A DNA stretch of 64,000 nt from Pseudopedobacter beijingensis (GCF_042678145.1 NZ_JBHUDG010000020.1:62001-126000), one strand, 5' to 3'; counted from the stretch's first letter, positions 1 through 9,326 are shown. Program-made: numbers and translations. The notes: generated from the sequence alone by a model not told the origin.

Positions 1-105
1 TCTGTTTTCAAGATTTGCTGCTGCTCTAGAAAAACCCGATGAGAAAATCATAAACAACACAAATAATCTCAGAGACAAAGGGCTTTTTATGAATAAATAT
101 GACAT
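1..105 (-). CDS. Partial exported protein, N-terminus only
   Basis: The minus strand is open from an ATG at 105 to the window edge, giving 35 residues. They look like a Sec signal peptide: a short basic start (MSYLFIK), a hydrophobic core (LFVLFMIFSSGF) and an Ala-rich cleavage region (SRAAA). Another in-frame ATG lies upstream at 147. The gene lies downstream of, and in the same direction as, the mannan locus, so it may be a further secreted enzyme of that locus. The function cannot be read from so short a piece. Confidence 0.5.
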   Translation of the reverse strand, partial: MSYLFIKSPLSLRLFVLFMIFSSGFSRAAANLENR

Positions 106-319
106 AAAAATACACTTTGCCGATTGTGAACGACATTTATTTATCATAACTCTATAGTGTCTATTTAATGTTTATTATTTGTTAATAGGCATGTTGCCCA
201 ACTCTTTACTCTTTTTTTATTATACATTATTTCATATTAAGATTGGTTAATAATTAGTTGTTGACTGATTTATATAAGCTTATTATAATTCGATTTAATA
301 AATTTGACCATCTACTCTA
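106..319. other. Intergenic gap, no gene seen
   Basis: AT-rich spacer between the permease stop and the truncated exported ORF. No clear terminator hairpin, operator copy or RNA gene was recognised. Readthrough from the permease into the edge gene is therefore possible. Confidence 0.5.
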
Positions 320-1555
320 TTAATATTGTACTTTATAGAATTTTGTTCCAAACAGAAATATGAGTGCATAACATATTATTGGTAAATAATATGCTGCAGC
401 AATATCTTTATTTGCAATTAACCCCATTAAAAAAGGGAATACGGCCCCTCCAACAACACCCATAGAAATAAATGAAGAGGCCTGTTGAGTATGTTTTCCT
501 AAGTTTTTTATTCCCAAACTAAAAATGGTTGGAAACATTACACTAAAGAAGAAATTGATAAACAGCAAAGCAATGAAGGAAATCCACCCCCAGCCTTGAG
601 CTACAATTAGGCACATAAATATATTAAGTAATGCAAACGTAGCTAGTAACTTATTTGCTGCGATATATTTCATCAAAAATGTCCCCACAAACCTTCCTAA
701 CAACATCATCCCCATGAAAACAACCAAATAATTTCCTGCTTTTTCATCAGAAAACCCCATTACTTCGTGACCATAATTGATAAAAAATGCCCAGGTTCCA
801 CCTTGTGCTGCAACATTAAAAAACTGCGCTACTACAGCCCATACAAAATGTCTGTGTTGGAAAAGTTTTTTATCAGGGGCTAAATCAACATTAATAGCAT
901 CTTCATTAATTCCTCCTGATTCTGCATGCGGGTCTGTCAAGGGTGGAACCCTTACAAAGTAAAAGCAAATTGCAATAAATAGAATTACAGAACCTATACC
1001 GATATAAAGATTTTTAACAGAATCCAATCCTTCTTGGATTACTCCACTGCTTCCCCTAAGTAAAAAATACGTTCCCAAAGCAGGACCTATCATAGTTCCC
1101 ACCGCATTAAATGACTGGGCAAAGTTTACTCGTTGGTCACTACTTCTCTGATCGCCCAAAGATGCCATAAAAGGATGAGCTACTGTCTCTAAAGTAGCCA
1201 ACCCACATCCCAAAATAAATAATGCTATTCTGAAAAAACCAAACGATTCTGCATCTGCTGCCGGTACAAATAGAAACGATCCTGATGCAAACAAAAACAA
1301 TCCTAACAGAACCCCATTCTTATATCCAAATCTCTTCATAAATAATCCGGCAGGAATACTCATAATAAAATAGGCTCCAAAAATGGAAAACTGAACCAGT
1401 CCCGAATCTGCTTTTGACACATTTAAAACAGATTGAAAATGTTTGTTTAGCACATCTCCCATTGTAATGGCAATGCCCCAAAACATAAATAGTGAAGTAA
1501 CAAACACAAGCGTAAGCATATACTTGTTCTCTGTAAAAGGAACTCTTTCTCTCAT
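320..1555 (-). CDS. FucP/GlcP-type sugar:H+ symporter (MFS)
   Basis: A 411-residue major facilitator with about 12 hydrophobic segments. The N-terminal block (FMFWGIAITMGDVLNKHFQ), the Pro-Ala-Gly stretch after TM2 and the GCGLATLETVAHPFMASLG segment are typical of the fucose/glucose/galactose permease branch. It would carry a released monosaccharide, here probably mannose, across the inner membrane. It is the last complete gene of the minus-strand mannan operon, 41 nt after the GH76 gene. The family is clear. The substrate is inferred from the neighbours. Confidence 0.85.
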   Translation of the reverse strand: MRERVPFTENKYMLTLVFVTSLFMFWGIAITMGDVLNKHFQSVLNVSKADSGLVQFSIFGAYFIMSIPAGLFMKRFGYKNGVLLGLFLFASGSFLFVPAADAESFGFFRIALFILGCGLATLETVAHPFMASLGDQRSSDQRVNFAQSFNAVGTMIGPALGTYFLLRGSSGVIQEGLDSVKNLYIGIGSVILFIAICFYFVRVPPLTDPHAESGGINEDAINVDLAPDKKLFQHRHFVWAVVAQFFNVAAQGGTWAFFINYGHEVMGFSDEKAGNYLVVFMGMMLLGRFVGTFLMKYIAANKLLATFALLNIFMCLIVAQGWGWISFIALLFINFFFSVMFPTIFSLGIKNLGKHTQQASSFISMGVVGGAVFPFLMGLIANKDIAAAYYLPIICYALIFLFGTKFYKVQY

Positions 1556-1596
1556 TATTATTTTATATTTATAATTTGGTTTTTATAACTGTTTTA

Positions 1597-2673
1597 TTAC
1601 AATTGCTCTGCCTGCGCTAAAAGGGCATAAATTTCTATCATGGCACCTTGATCTATTAATCTTTTTTCTGAACGTGTGCCTAATAAATTTTGCTCATTAC
1701 GCTCTTTATCCCATATCTCATCTGCATCTATTTTAAAGAAATCTATCCATTCAGTATTTTTATCAATTTTATAGAGCTCTATGTACCCCCTAAGCATTAC
1801 AGCATTAAACCAATATTCATTTGGTAATCTTTTATTCTTAAAGAAATGAGCCTTACCTGCTTTTGCTAGCAGTTTTGCTTCTTCAAGATATTTTGCATCT
1901 TTAGTGATATTGTATAGAATCACTGCAGACTGTAGCATTGTACCCGTATTATAAGTATAAGTGTCTTTATTAATTTTCAAAGACGGAATCTGAATATGAT
2001 CCCAATAAATTCCTTCAGGAGATTGTAAACGACTTTTAGTCCAATTATAAACATCTATAGCAGTTTTTAAATATTCTGGTTTAGGATTTTGCTGATAAAG
2101 TCTTAGGGCAACCAATATACCTGGACCATTGGAACACGTGTTTTTCGTAGTCATATCTTTCTCTCGCCAATATATCCCACCCCCGGTAACAGAATCAAGA
2201 CCGAAAAGAATAAAATTATATATTTTCTTTGCTTCTTTTAAATATTTCTTTTTAGCATTACGCTTATATGCATCTAAATAAGTAATAGCCACCCACTCGT
2301 TATCATCATAATACTTAGTTGTGATTTTTTCTTTATTTACATAATCTTGATAAGCAGGAACAGGCTTTGTGTTAGCCCAATATTTATCAACTGCTTTCAT
2401 TGCAGATTTCATAGCATTACTTCCCGGAAACAAAACTTCCATTTCATTAGTGGCTTGCAGATAAGCACATAATGGCCACAACCAGGAATGTTTATTCTCG
2501 TTTTTAGAACTATCTGTTGTTTCATAATATAATGACGTTTTATTTGCCTTTAAATATACCTTTACAGCATGATCAATTTTTTTGACACGATCGATATATT
2601 TAGATTCCTGTGCGGAAACAAATCCTGTCACTAGAAGAACAAGTGCACATAACGTAATTTCCTTGAAAATCAT
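1597..2673 (-). CDS. GH76 endo-alpha-1,6-mannanase
   Basis: 358 residues with a Sec-type signal peptide (about residues 1-21, cleavage near VSAQ). The body is an alpha/alpha-barrel glycoside hydrolase of family 76, which cuts alpha-1,6-mannan backbones such as those of yeast cell wall. The tandem aspartates of the motif YYDDNEW (about residues 121-127) match the GH76 catalytic Asp pair. The GGGIYWRE and TYTYNTGTMLQSA blocks are also typical. There is no lipobox, so a periplasmic or secreted location is likely. It lies 47 nt after the GH125 gene, with which it would act in sequence. Confidence 0.85.
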   Translation of the reverse strand: MIFKEITLCALVLLVTGFVSAQESKYIDRVKKIDHAVKVYLKANKTSLYYETTDSSKNENKHSWLWPLCAYLQATNEMEVLFPGSNAMKSAMKAVDKYWANTKPVPAYQDYVNKEKITTKYYDDNEWVAITYLDAYKRNAKKKYLKEAKKIYNFILFGLDSVTGGGIYWREKDMTTKNTCSNGPGILVALRLYQQNPKPEYLKTAIDVYNWTKSRLQSPEGIYWDHIQIPSLKINKDTYTYNTGTMLQSAVILYNITKDAKYLEEAKLLAKAGKAHFFKNKRLPNEYWFNAVMLRGYIELYKIDKNTEWIDFFKIDADEIWDKERNEQNLLGTRSEKRLIDQGAMIEIYALLAQAEQL

Positions 2674-2720
2674 AACTGATTTATTAAAAAAAGGTTGATA
2701 TAAAAAATATTCTCCTCTAA

Positions 2721-4139
2721 TTAAGTCAACAACTTTGGATTCTCTTTATAAACTTTCCATAAAAACTCTCCAAAAATGGTGTTTGCCCAGGCAAACCAGG
2801 AACGTGTAAATTTTTCAGGGTTATCTTTATGAAAAGATTCATGCATAAACCCAGTTCCACCATGTGTGCTTTGCAATATTTTAATACAATGTTTTATTTC
2901 AGACTCCTCTGTAGCCGTTATACCTCTTGCTACCAGACTCATAGGCCAAATCATATCTTTTCCAATATGCGGGCCACCAACTCCATCCGCAACTTTACCT
3001 TTATAATAGAAAGGGTTATCATCAGAAAAAATGAATTTACGCGTGTTTTGATAAATTGGATCGTTAACAGAAACCGAATCTAGATATGGCATTGCCAATA
3101 AACTAGGGATATTTGCATCATCCATTAAATTATAGCTTCCCATGCCATTTACTTCAAATGCATATATATCTCCAAACTTAGCATGAGTTACAACGGCATA
3201 TTTTTTCAGAGCATCTTCAACTTCCACTCCAAGATCATGTAACTCATCAGCAGTTTTAGCATCGTTAGCTATTTTTCGCATCATCTCTGATGCTTGTTTA
3301 AGACTGATTACTGCAAAATAGTTAGAAGGAACCAAAAAAGAGAAAACTGTAGCATCATCACTTGGTCTAAAGGCTGAACAGATCAAACCTACTGGTTTTA
3401 CAGGATAACCATACCCATCCATTGGGACACCGTCTGTAGCCCATGAAGTTTTTCTTTGGAAGTGATATGGCCCTAGATCATTTTTCCTTTGTTGCTCCTT
3501 AAATGTTTTTAATATCTCTTTTATAGAATTTCTCCAAGCTTTATCGAAACATTCTGTTTCATTGGTCTCTTTCCAATAATGATAAGCCAATCTTATGGCA
3601 TAACAAAGAGAATCTATTTCCCATTTTCTTTCATGTATTCCAGGCTGCATATCTGTCAGATCATCTTTCCATTCGCCCTGTTTAAGTGGATCATTATAGA
3701 AAGCATTTGCATAAGGATCTTTTAAAATACATTCTGTTTGACGATTGATGACTCCGGCGATCAATTGTTTCAGTTTTTCATCCTCATTCATAAAAGGGAG
3801 GTACGGCCAAACTTGCGCCGTACTATCCCTCAACCACATTGCATCAATATCCCCTGTAATTACATAGGTATCTGGTTTTCCATTTTTAACTGTAAATCTT
3901 ACTGTAGTATCCAGCGTATTTGGAAAACAATTATTAAAAAGCCAAACCAATTCTTTATTCTTTACATTCTTTGAAAATTCTTTAATAGCCTTTTCTATTG
4001 CCAAACTGCTAAAGTTACGATTAGCGAGTGGGGTTCTAACCTCTTTAAAACCTTGGAGAGAGGCATAAGATAATGGCCTTCCCAGGTATAACGCTCCTCC
4101 TGCTAAACCTACATTTTTAATAAAAGATCTTCGTTTCAA
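2721..4139 (-). CDS. GH125 exo-alpha-1,6-mannosidase
   Basis: 472 residues. The N-terminus carries a twin-arginine export signal (KRRSFIKNVG followed by a hydrophobic stretch), so it is probably exported folded by Tat. The conserved blocks DIDAMWLRDS (residues 97-106), FRPSDDA and the C-terminal HESF...SWFAWAN region identify glycoside hydrolase family 125, an inverting exo-alpha-1,6-mannosidase. It would release mannose from oligosaccharides made by the neighbouring GH76 enzyme. The SGNH gene ends 45 nt upstream, so the two are probably co-transcribed. Length agrees with the family. Confidence 0.88.
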   Translation of the reverse strand: MKRRSFIKNVGLAGGALYLGRPLSYASLQGFKEVRTPLANRNFSSLAIEKAIKEFSKNVKNKELVWLFNNCFPNTLDTTVRFTVKNGKPDTYVITGDIDAMWLRDSTAQVWPYLPFMNEDEKLKQLIAGVINRQTECILKDPYANAFYNDPLKQGEWKDDLTDMQPGIHERKWEIDSLCYAIRLAYHYWKETNETECFDKAWRNSIKEILKTFKEQQRKNDLGPYHFQRKTSWATDGVPMDGYGYPVKPVGLICSAFRPSDDATVFSFLVPSNYFAVISLKQASEMMRKIANDAKTADELHDLGVEVEDALKKYAVVTHAKFGDIYAFEVNGMGSYNLMDDANIPSLLAMPYLDSVSVNDPIYQNTRKFIFSDDNPFYYKGKVADGVGGPHIGKDMIWPMSLVARGITATEESEIKHCIKILQSTHGGTGFMHESFHKDNPEKFTRSWFAWANTIFGEFLWKVYKENPKLLT

Positions 4140-4184
4140 AACTTTCTGTATTTATAACTGAGTTAAACTTTCTATAAAAAATTA

Positions 4185-6029
4185 TTAATAAAGGATTTTG
4201 TAAGTCGATAACTTATTAGATTTTTTTACAGTAATAACATACACCCCTTTAGACTCTAATGAAGTAATCTCTATATCATTTACCCCTTCTGTAAAAGTGA
4301 CATTCTTTTTAGCCAACAATCTTCCGTCAATACTAATTACTTTCACTTCTACAATTTGAGCACGATCTTCCTCATTTCCATGGCCATAAATCATAAGATT
4401 ATTTGTTCCTTTTTGTATATATGCATAAGAAGTATTAGTAATTATATTATTAAAATTAACTGATTTCACATCGTAATCCTTATAAACTCCATCCTTATCT
4501 ACCTGACGTAAGAAATAATAATTAATACCAGTAAATGGATTTTTGTCTGTGTAAGAATAAGTATTATATCCTGAAGCCGAAGATGTAGGCACAGACGACA
4601 TCAACTCAAATTTATTATTAGAACCAGATTTATATATTTCAAAATGTGAATCATTAACTTCAGAAGATGTTGTCCAACTTACATTTACATAATCTGCTTC
4701 TGACGACAAGTTAAAATTAACTAAATCTACAGGGGTTGTTTTGGGTTTATATTCTATATCTAAAACCCCTAAATAATAGAACCAATTCGCACTATTATTA
4801 TCATTACCGTAGGTAACATCTATAACTATTTTCCCTTCATTATCTGGCTCCATATTATTTACTAATACTGTAGATGTATTATTTGTAGTATTTAAAATCA
4901 CTTCTTGTGTTGTTCTTCCTTTCACTGTATATTTTGTTTGCCTATTATCAGCAACACCCCGCCTTCCTGCAAAAAAAGTTAAAGAATATAATTTATCCAT
5001 ATCCAAATTATCCAAAGTTACTCCGGCCATCGTTGCTATTACACCATTAAACTCTACTCTCCCATTCCCAAAAAAACTATCATTTGCAGCCGAATTAGGG
5101 TAATCCAAAATATTTACTCCTGAATTTACACCTTCATAATTAACTTCATTAAAAGCCTTATGCACATAAATTTTAAAGGGGGTTTTTTCATTAATTGAGT
5201 TTTTTAAAGAAACCGCATAAGTTACACCTACCTGTCTCGCTCCTGTCACATTATTCCAATTCCCAGTAGATATAGTACTTGTACCTCCAAAATCAATCAA
5301 TAATCTTCCTGTCTCAGAGTAAGAACCGGGAGTAACAGAAGGTTTGGCAAAAGTCATAATACTTGAGGTCTCCACTACTCTATTGTATAAAATTTCATGT
5401 CCGGCATCATTCAAATGAATACCATCATAATTATATTCTGACTTGATAGTTCCGTCTTGCTCAGCAATTCCTGACCAAAAATCTATATATCTATCTGGAT
5501 AAGTTGCTATAGTTGCCTCTTTAATGGCAATTTGCTGTTGGTTTTGCTCAAATCCCATATTTCTAGGTTGAGTAGTGGTAAAAAATATCTGAGCACCTGC
5601 CGTTTCAGCTATTAATTTGATAGCAGCATAGTTAGCCATTACTTCACTAGCCAAATAACCAGCAGCAACATCATTACTAGGCATATTTACAATAATGACA
5701 TCAGGACTATAAAGCAGAGCTTTAGTGATATTTCTATCTGTATCAGGGGCTCTCTTACCGGCTACTGAATTACCGTTTGGCATAATTTCGTATGTTGTGT
5801 ACCCCCCTTTCCCAAGATTTATCAGTTCACTATTAACATTAATACTTTTCAGATAAGCCGTATACCTAGCAACCCATCCCTGACCAGCAGTAGCTCCGGT
5901 ACCTTCCGCTGTAGAAGACCCCAAGACTACTACTTTAAGCACTTTCTCTGCAGAGACCCCCATAGATGTAATAAACATACAAAACAAGAAAGCACAAACC
6001 TTACTTATACTTTTAATCAGTTTATTCAT
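4185..6029 (-). CDS. Secreted SGNH/GDSL hydrolase with T9SS sorting domain
   Basis: 614 residues from the ATG at 6029; the longer reading to 6104 adds 25 residues in front of a clean signal peptide (MNKLIKSISKVCAFLF..., ending near VSAEK), so the shorter start is chosen. An SGNH-fold esterase-like domain follows: block I GSSTAEGTG, block III PSND, block V DGIHLND. A beta-rich middle part and a fibronectin-like segment come next. The last ~80 residues, ending GVYVITVKKSNKLSTYKILY, look like a type A sorting domain of the type IX secretion system. It may remove acyl groups from a mannan; the substrate is not known. Block I has GSS instead of GDS. Confidence 0.75.
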   Translation of the reverse strand: MNKLIKSISKVCAFLFCMFITSMGVSAEKVLKVVVLGSSTAEGTGATAGQGWVARYTAYLKSINVNSELINLGKGGYTTYEIMPNGNSVAGKRAPDTDRNITKALLYSPDVIIVNMPSNDVAAGYLASEVMANYAAIKLIAETAGAQIFFTTTQPRNMGFEQNQQQIAIKEATIATYPDRYIDFWSGIAEQDGTIKSEYNYDGIHLNDAGHEILYNRVVETSSIMTFAKPSVTPGSYSETGRLLIDFGGTSTISTGNWNNVTGARQVGVTYAVSLKNSINEKTPFKIYVHKAFNEVNYEGVNSGVNILDYPNSAANDSFFGNGRVEFNGVIATMAGVTLDNLDMDKLYSLTFFAGRRGVADNRQTKYTVKGRTTQEVILNTTNNTSTVLVNNMEPDNEGKIVIDVTYGNDNNSANWFYYLGVLDIEYKPKTTPVDLVNFNLSSEADYVNVSWTTSSEVNDSHFEIYKSGSNNKFELMSSVPTSSASGYNTYSYTDKNPFTGINYYFLRQVDKDGVYKDYDVKSVNFNNIITNTSYAYIQKGTNNLMIYGHGNEEDRAQIVEVKVISIDGRLLAKKNVTFTEGVNDIEITSLESKGVYVITVKKSNKLSTYKILY

Positions 6030-6196
6030 AATAATTTTATTTAAGATATTTTGATTTACGTTTAAATTAGCTATCTCAACAAAACAGACAAGCCCCCTTG
6101 TCAACTTCAGCTCAAAACACAGATTCTTAGGTTATATAATAATTCGTTATTATCAAATATATAACAACTAAAATGATTTAGCAAATAAAAAACAAA

Positions 6197-7087
6197 TTAT
6201 TTTTTCACTAAATTCAAAGACTCAAATCCAGAAAAAATAGCTCCTGCACCAGTTAAAGCAGCATATTCCCATAAAGTACTTTGATAAATCGTTAATTTTT
6301 TATTTTCTAAGCAACTTCCCAGCACTTCTTTAAAAGATGCCAGACATTTAGCTATATTACCTCCAACTATTATAATATCCGCATTTTCTTCTTTAGCAAA
6401 ATCGTTAAGAAAAAGCCCGAGATGAGTACCAAATTCAAAAAACAACTTGTTTTTTAATCCTTCATCTTTTTCGCACAATAATGCTTCAACGTTTTTTAAA
6501 GATCTACCACACAACTCCATATACCTTCTTTGAAACCACCTCGTTGATATATATTCTTCTGCAATGGAATCTTTCATGGGTAAAACAGCCCTAAAAACAT
6601 CTTCCGTTTTTCCATTCACACTTCTTGCTGATCCAAGACCTGTACCTAGCGTTACTCCAATTACTTTCAATTCTAATGGTATTTTCAAAGCAATAACTTC
6701 CCCATGTAAAAATGCTTCAGCATCATTTCGAAATAAAATATTATATTCTGGTAAAGAAAGAGAATTAGATAGTAATGATTTGATATTCATACCATAAAGA
6801 GAATCATATTTATTTAAACCTTTTATATATGATATTCCTTCTGCATAATCAAATGGACCAGGCATAGCTATTCCAATTTTTACAAAATCAGGATTACTAT
6901 CACCAATCACATCTTTTATAACGTTTGTCCAAGTAGTAAGAATAGAACCCGAATCTCCAAGAGAATTAACTTTTTCTCTTCTTAATGTCTCTTCCTTTAC
7001 AATATTGCTCTTCGATAGTTCCGCCACAGTAATATGAGACCCACCAATATCTACCCCAATTAATTTTTCAGTAAATTCCTTCTTCAT
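6197..7087 (-). CDS. ROK family sugar kinase-like protein
   Basis: 296 residues. The phosphate-binding motif GVDIGGSHI near the N-terminus, the PGPFDYAEG block, the catalytic-type Asp in FRNDAEAF and GVTLGTGLGSA place it among ROK kinases. The CxCGxxGC zinc motif of many ROK members is absent, so it resembles the polyphosphate glucokinase-like branch. It would phosphorylate a hexose, plausibly mannose or glucose, after uptake. It is the first gene of the minus-strand operon and has a candidate LacI operator 36 nt upstream. Substrate specificity is inferred. Confidence 0.75.
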   Translation of the reverse strand: MKKEFTEKLIGVDIGGSHITVAELSKSNIVKEETLRREKVNSLGDSGSILTTWTNVIKDVIGDSNPDFVKIGIAMPGPFDYAEGISYIKGLNKYDSLYGMNIKSLLSNSLSLPEYNILFRNDAEAFLHGEVIALKIPLELKVIGVTLGTGLGSARSVNGKTEDVFRAVLPMKDSIAEEYISTRWFQRRYMELCGRSLKNVEALLCEKDEGLKNKLFFEFGTHLGLFLNDFAKEENADIIIVGGNIAKCLASFKEVLGSCLENKKLTIYQSTLWEYAALTGAGAIFSGFESLNLVKK

Positions 7088-7122
7088 TATTTATTTTAAG
7101 TTCAAATTGACACACAATTATA

Positions 7123-7136
7123 CTAAACCGTTTTAG
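7123..7136. promoter_or_regulatory. Candidate LacI-family operator
   Basis: A 14-bp near-palindrome (plus strand ctaaaccgttttag, 12 of 14 positions symmetric, central CG) lies between the LacI-type regulator gene and the ROK gene. Central-CG palindromes of this shape are typical of LacI operators. Its place 36 nt upstream of the first operon gene suits repression. No second copy was noticed in the locus. Confidence 0.5.
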
Positions 7137-7173
7137 CAAAAACAAATAAACTTATTTTTTTTGATTTTTCGAT

Positions 7174-8190
7174 TTATTTTTCAGAAGATTCTCTAATTAT
7201 TAACGTGGTGGGCAGCACAACTTTTTGATTTCTTTTATCCTGTCCTTGTTTCTTTAATCTTGATAATAATAGATTTATTGCATTTTCTGCAATAGCCCCT
7301 GTAGGTTGTGCAATACTTGTGATAGAAGGAGAGTACATCTCGAAAAGCTCATAATCATCAAAACTGACTACCGCCATTTTATCTGGAATATGCAACCTAA
7401 GTTCCTTCAATGCTTTTAAACCGCTCACACATAAATAATTTGTTGCAAAAACTATAGCATCTAAAACATCAACTTTTCTTTCAATGAAAGATAAAATATG
7501 CTTTTTTGCCTGTTCACTATCTATATACGAAACCTCTTTAATATATGGCATTAAACCCTGCTCAACAATTGCCTGCTCATAACCAGAAAGTCTATCCAGC
7601 ATTTGGCTCTGTAAAGAATTCAAAGTAACGAATGCAATATTCTTAAACCCGTTAGAAATCAAATACTTTGTTGCTTTATAAACACTATCATAATTATTAA
7701 CAACAACATTATCCACTTCTACATCTTTAAGTGTTCTATCCAATACTACTACGGGTTTACCGCTTGCATAAAGTGCATTAATTTCATCTTCTATTCCTTC
7801 GGGAGGTACAATTATATATCCGTCAACATGCTTATCTTTATACATCTCAATAAGCTCTTTAGTTTTATCTATATTATTCTCTGTACTTGAATAAATTATT
7901 TTATATCCGTTCTTATACGCTTTCTCCTCTATTTCTTTAGCTATAGTAGAAAAAAAAGGATATGAGATATCTTCTACGATCAAACCGATAATATTAGATT
8001 TACCTGTACGCAAACTCCTTGCTAATGAATTAGGTTTATATCCCGACTTTTCCACATATTCCATTACTTTCTTAACCAGTTTGTCACTAATACGTTTTTC
8101 TTGTGCTTTGCCATTCAAAACAAAAGATACCGTAGTAATTGATATCCCTAAATCTTTAGCAATACTATTAATAGAAATTCTTTTACCCAC
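7174..8190 (-). CDS. LacI-family transcriptional regulator
   Basis: 338 residues. An N-terminal helix-turn-helix (SINSIAKDLGISITTVSFVLNG) and the hinge segment GYKPNSLARSLRTGKSNIIG precede a periplasmic-binding-protein-like effector domain that ends with the family-typical PTTLIIRESS. It probably controls the downstream mannan operon in response to a sugar or sugar phosphate. It lies just upstream on the same strand, separated by 86 bp that holds the candidate operator. Family certain; target inferred from position. Confidence 0.9.
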   Translation of the reverse strand: MGKRISINSIAKDLGISITTVSFVLNGKAQEKRISDKLVKKVMEYVEKSGYKPNSLARSLRTGKSNIIGLIVEDISYPFFSTIAKEIEEKAYKNGYKIIYSSTENNIDKTKELIEMYKDKHVDGYIIVPPEGIEDEINALYASGKPVVVLDRTLKDVEVDNVVVNNYDSVYKATKYLISNGFKNIAFVTLNSLQSQMLDRLSGYEQAIVEQGLMPYIKEVSYIDSEQAKKHILSFIERKVDVLDAIVFATNYLCVSGLKALKELRLHIPDKMAVVSFDDYELFEMYSPSITSIAQPTGAIAENAINLLLSRLKKQGQDKRNQKVVLPTTLIIRESSEK

Positions 8191-8680
8191 TTTCGATATT
8201 TATGTTATAGTTTGATAATATTTTACACCATTGTTTTTACAGTCACAGCAAAATAACCATTTATAAAAATAGAATTGGTGATTTAAATAATTTATTTCAC
8301 AGAAATCAATTTAGCCCTACCCTTCAAATTTAAAAACAATGTTTACTCCCTTCATATTGCCCAATACTTTCTTAACATTCATTCTTAAGAGAATCTCTTA
8401 TAACTCTTTGAAATAAAATATGTTAATTAAAATTTATCAACTTTAAACCTGTCCCTATTTCAATACACCTCTTTCATTTCCTAATAAAGCAACCGTCTTC
8501 TACTTTGAAAAATGTTATATACTAAATTTTCAATAGAAAACACTGTCCCAAACACCCCTTTTTTTCAGTTTTTACAGCAACTTTATCGAAAATTGAAAAT
8601 TTCATGTAATTAATATTTGGAACTTTAGTTTTTTCTTTCTTTATTTAACCTATCAAAACTTAAACACTTTAACAACAGCA
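8191..8680. other. Intergenic region, no gene seen
   Basis: 490 bp of AT-rich DNA between the divergent LacI-type gene and the PUR-domain gene. It must hold both promoters. A near-match to the -7 box (aatatttg) lies around 8610. No RNA gene or strong hairpin was recognised. Confidence 0.5.
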
Positions 8681-9007
8681 ATGGGAGATTACGAAAACAA
8701 AGAGAGAGAAGAGGTATTTTCTAAGAAGGTAAGAGCTGGTAAAAGAACTTATTTCTTTGACGTTAAATCTACAAGATCTAACGACTATTACATTACCGTA
8801 ACAGAAAGCAAAAAAAGATTAGAGGATGGTGTGTTTGTAAAGCATAAAATTTTCCTTTATAAAGAAGACTTCGAAAAATTCGCAGAAGGCTTAGCTGAAA
8901 CTGTTGAGTACATTAAAGCCAATCAGGAAGTAGTAGAAAAAAGATACGAATATGCTACTGAAGAAGCTGCTCAAAAATCAGATGACGGGTTTTCTTTTGA
9001 AATATAA
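8681..9007 (+). CDS. DUF3276/PUR-domain nucleic-acid-binding protein
   Basis: 108 residues matching the small Bacteroidota DUF3276 family, which has the PUR fold found in Pur-alpha and Borrelia BpuR. Recognisable features are FSKKVRAGKRTYFFDVK, the repeated beta strands and the DFEKFAEGL helix. It likely binds single-stranded DNA or RNA and acts as a global regulator; the exact role here is unknown. A strong rho-independent terminator follows 27 nt after the stop, so it is probably monocistronic. Confidence 0.8.
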   Translation: MGDYENKEREEVFSKKVRAGKRTYFFDVKSTRSNDYYITVTESKKRLEDGVFVKHKIFLYKEDFEKFAEGLAETVEYIKANQEVVEKRYEYATEEAAQKSDDGFSFEI

Positions 9008-9033
9008 GATCGGTAATAATTACTAAAAAATAC

Positions 9034-9062
9034 AAAGCCACGTACATCGTGGCTTTTTTATT
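9034..9062 (+). terminator. Rho-independent terminator
   Basis: Perfect 9-bp stem (aaagccacg / cgtggcttt) with a 5-nt loop, followed by a T-run, just after the PUR-domain gene. Confidence 0.9.
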
Positions 9063-9109
9063 TACAAAAAAAACATACAGTCACTAATTATTTTTTCATT
9101 TTTTATACT

Positions 9110-9117
9110 TATGTTTG
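9110..9117 (+). promoter_or_regulatory. Candidate -7 box of the cold shock gene
   Basis: TATGTTTG fits the Bacteroidota TAnnTTTG element and lies 17 nt before the start codon. No good -33 TTG is seen at the usual distance. Confidence 0.4.
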
Positions 9118-9134
9118 AGTAAATTTTTTTTATC

Positions 9135-9326
9135 ATGAATAATGGAACAGTAAAGTTCTTTAATGCAACCAAAGGATTCGGTTTTATTAAAGAAGACGGA
9201 ACAGACAAAGAATACTTTGTTCACGTTTCGGGTCTTATAGACGAAATTAATCAAAATGATCAAGTTACTTTTGACCTTAAAGAAGGAAAAAAAGGATTAA
9301 ATGCAGTGAATGTAAAATTGGCATAA
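9135..9326 (+). CDS. Cold shock domain protein
   Basis: 63 residues forming one cold shock domain, with RNP1-like KGFGFI and RNP2-like YFVHVSGL motifs. Such proteins bind single-stranded RNA and act as RNA chaperones. The length is slightly under the usual 65-70 residues because the C-terminal strand is short. It is monocistronic: a candidate promoter lies in front and a strong terminator behind. Confidence 0.93.
   Translation: MNNGTVKFFNATKGFGFIKEDGTDKEYFVHVSGLIDEINQNDQVTFDLKEGKKGLNAVNVKLA

Noticed and set aside
6030..6104. N-terminal extension of the SGNH gene
   Set aside because: The extra 25 residues precede a clean signal peptide, so the start at 6029 is better.
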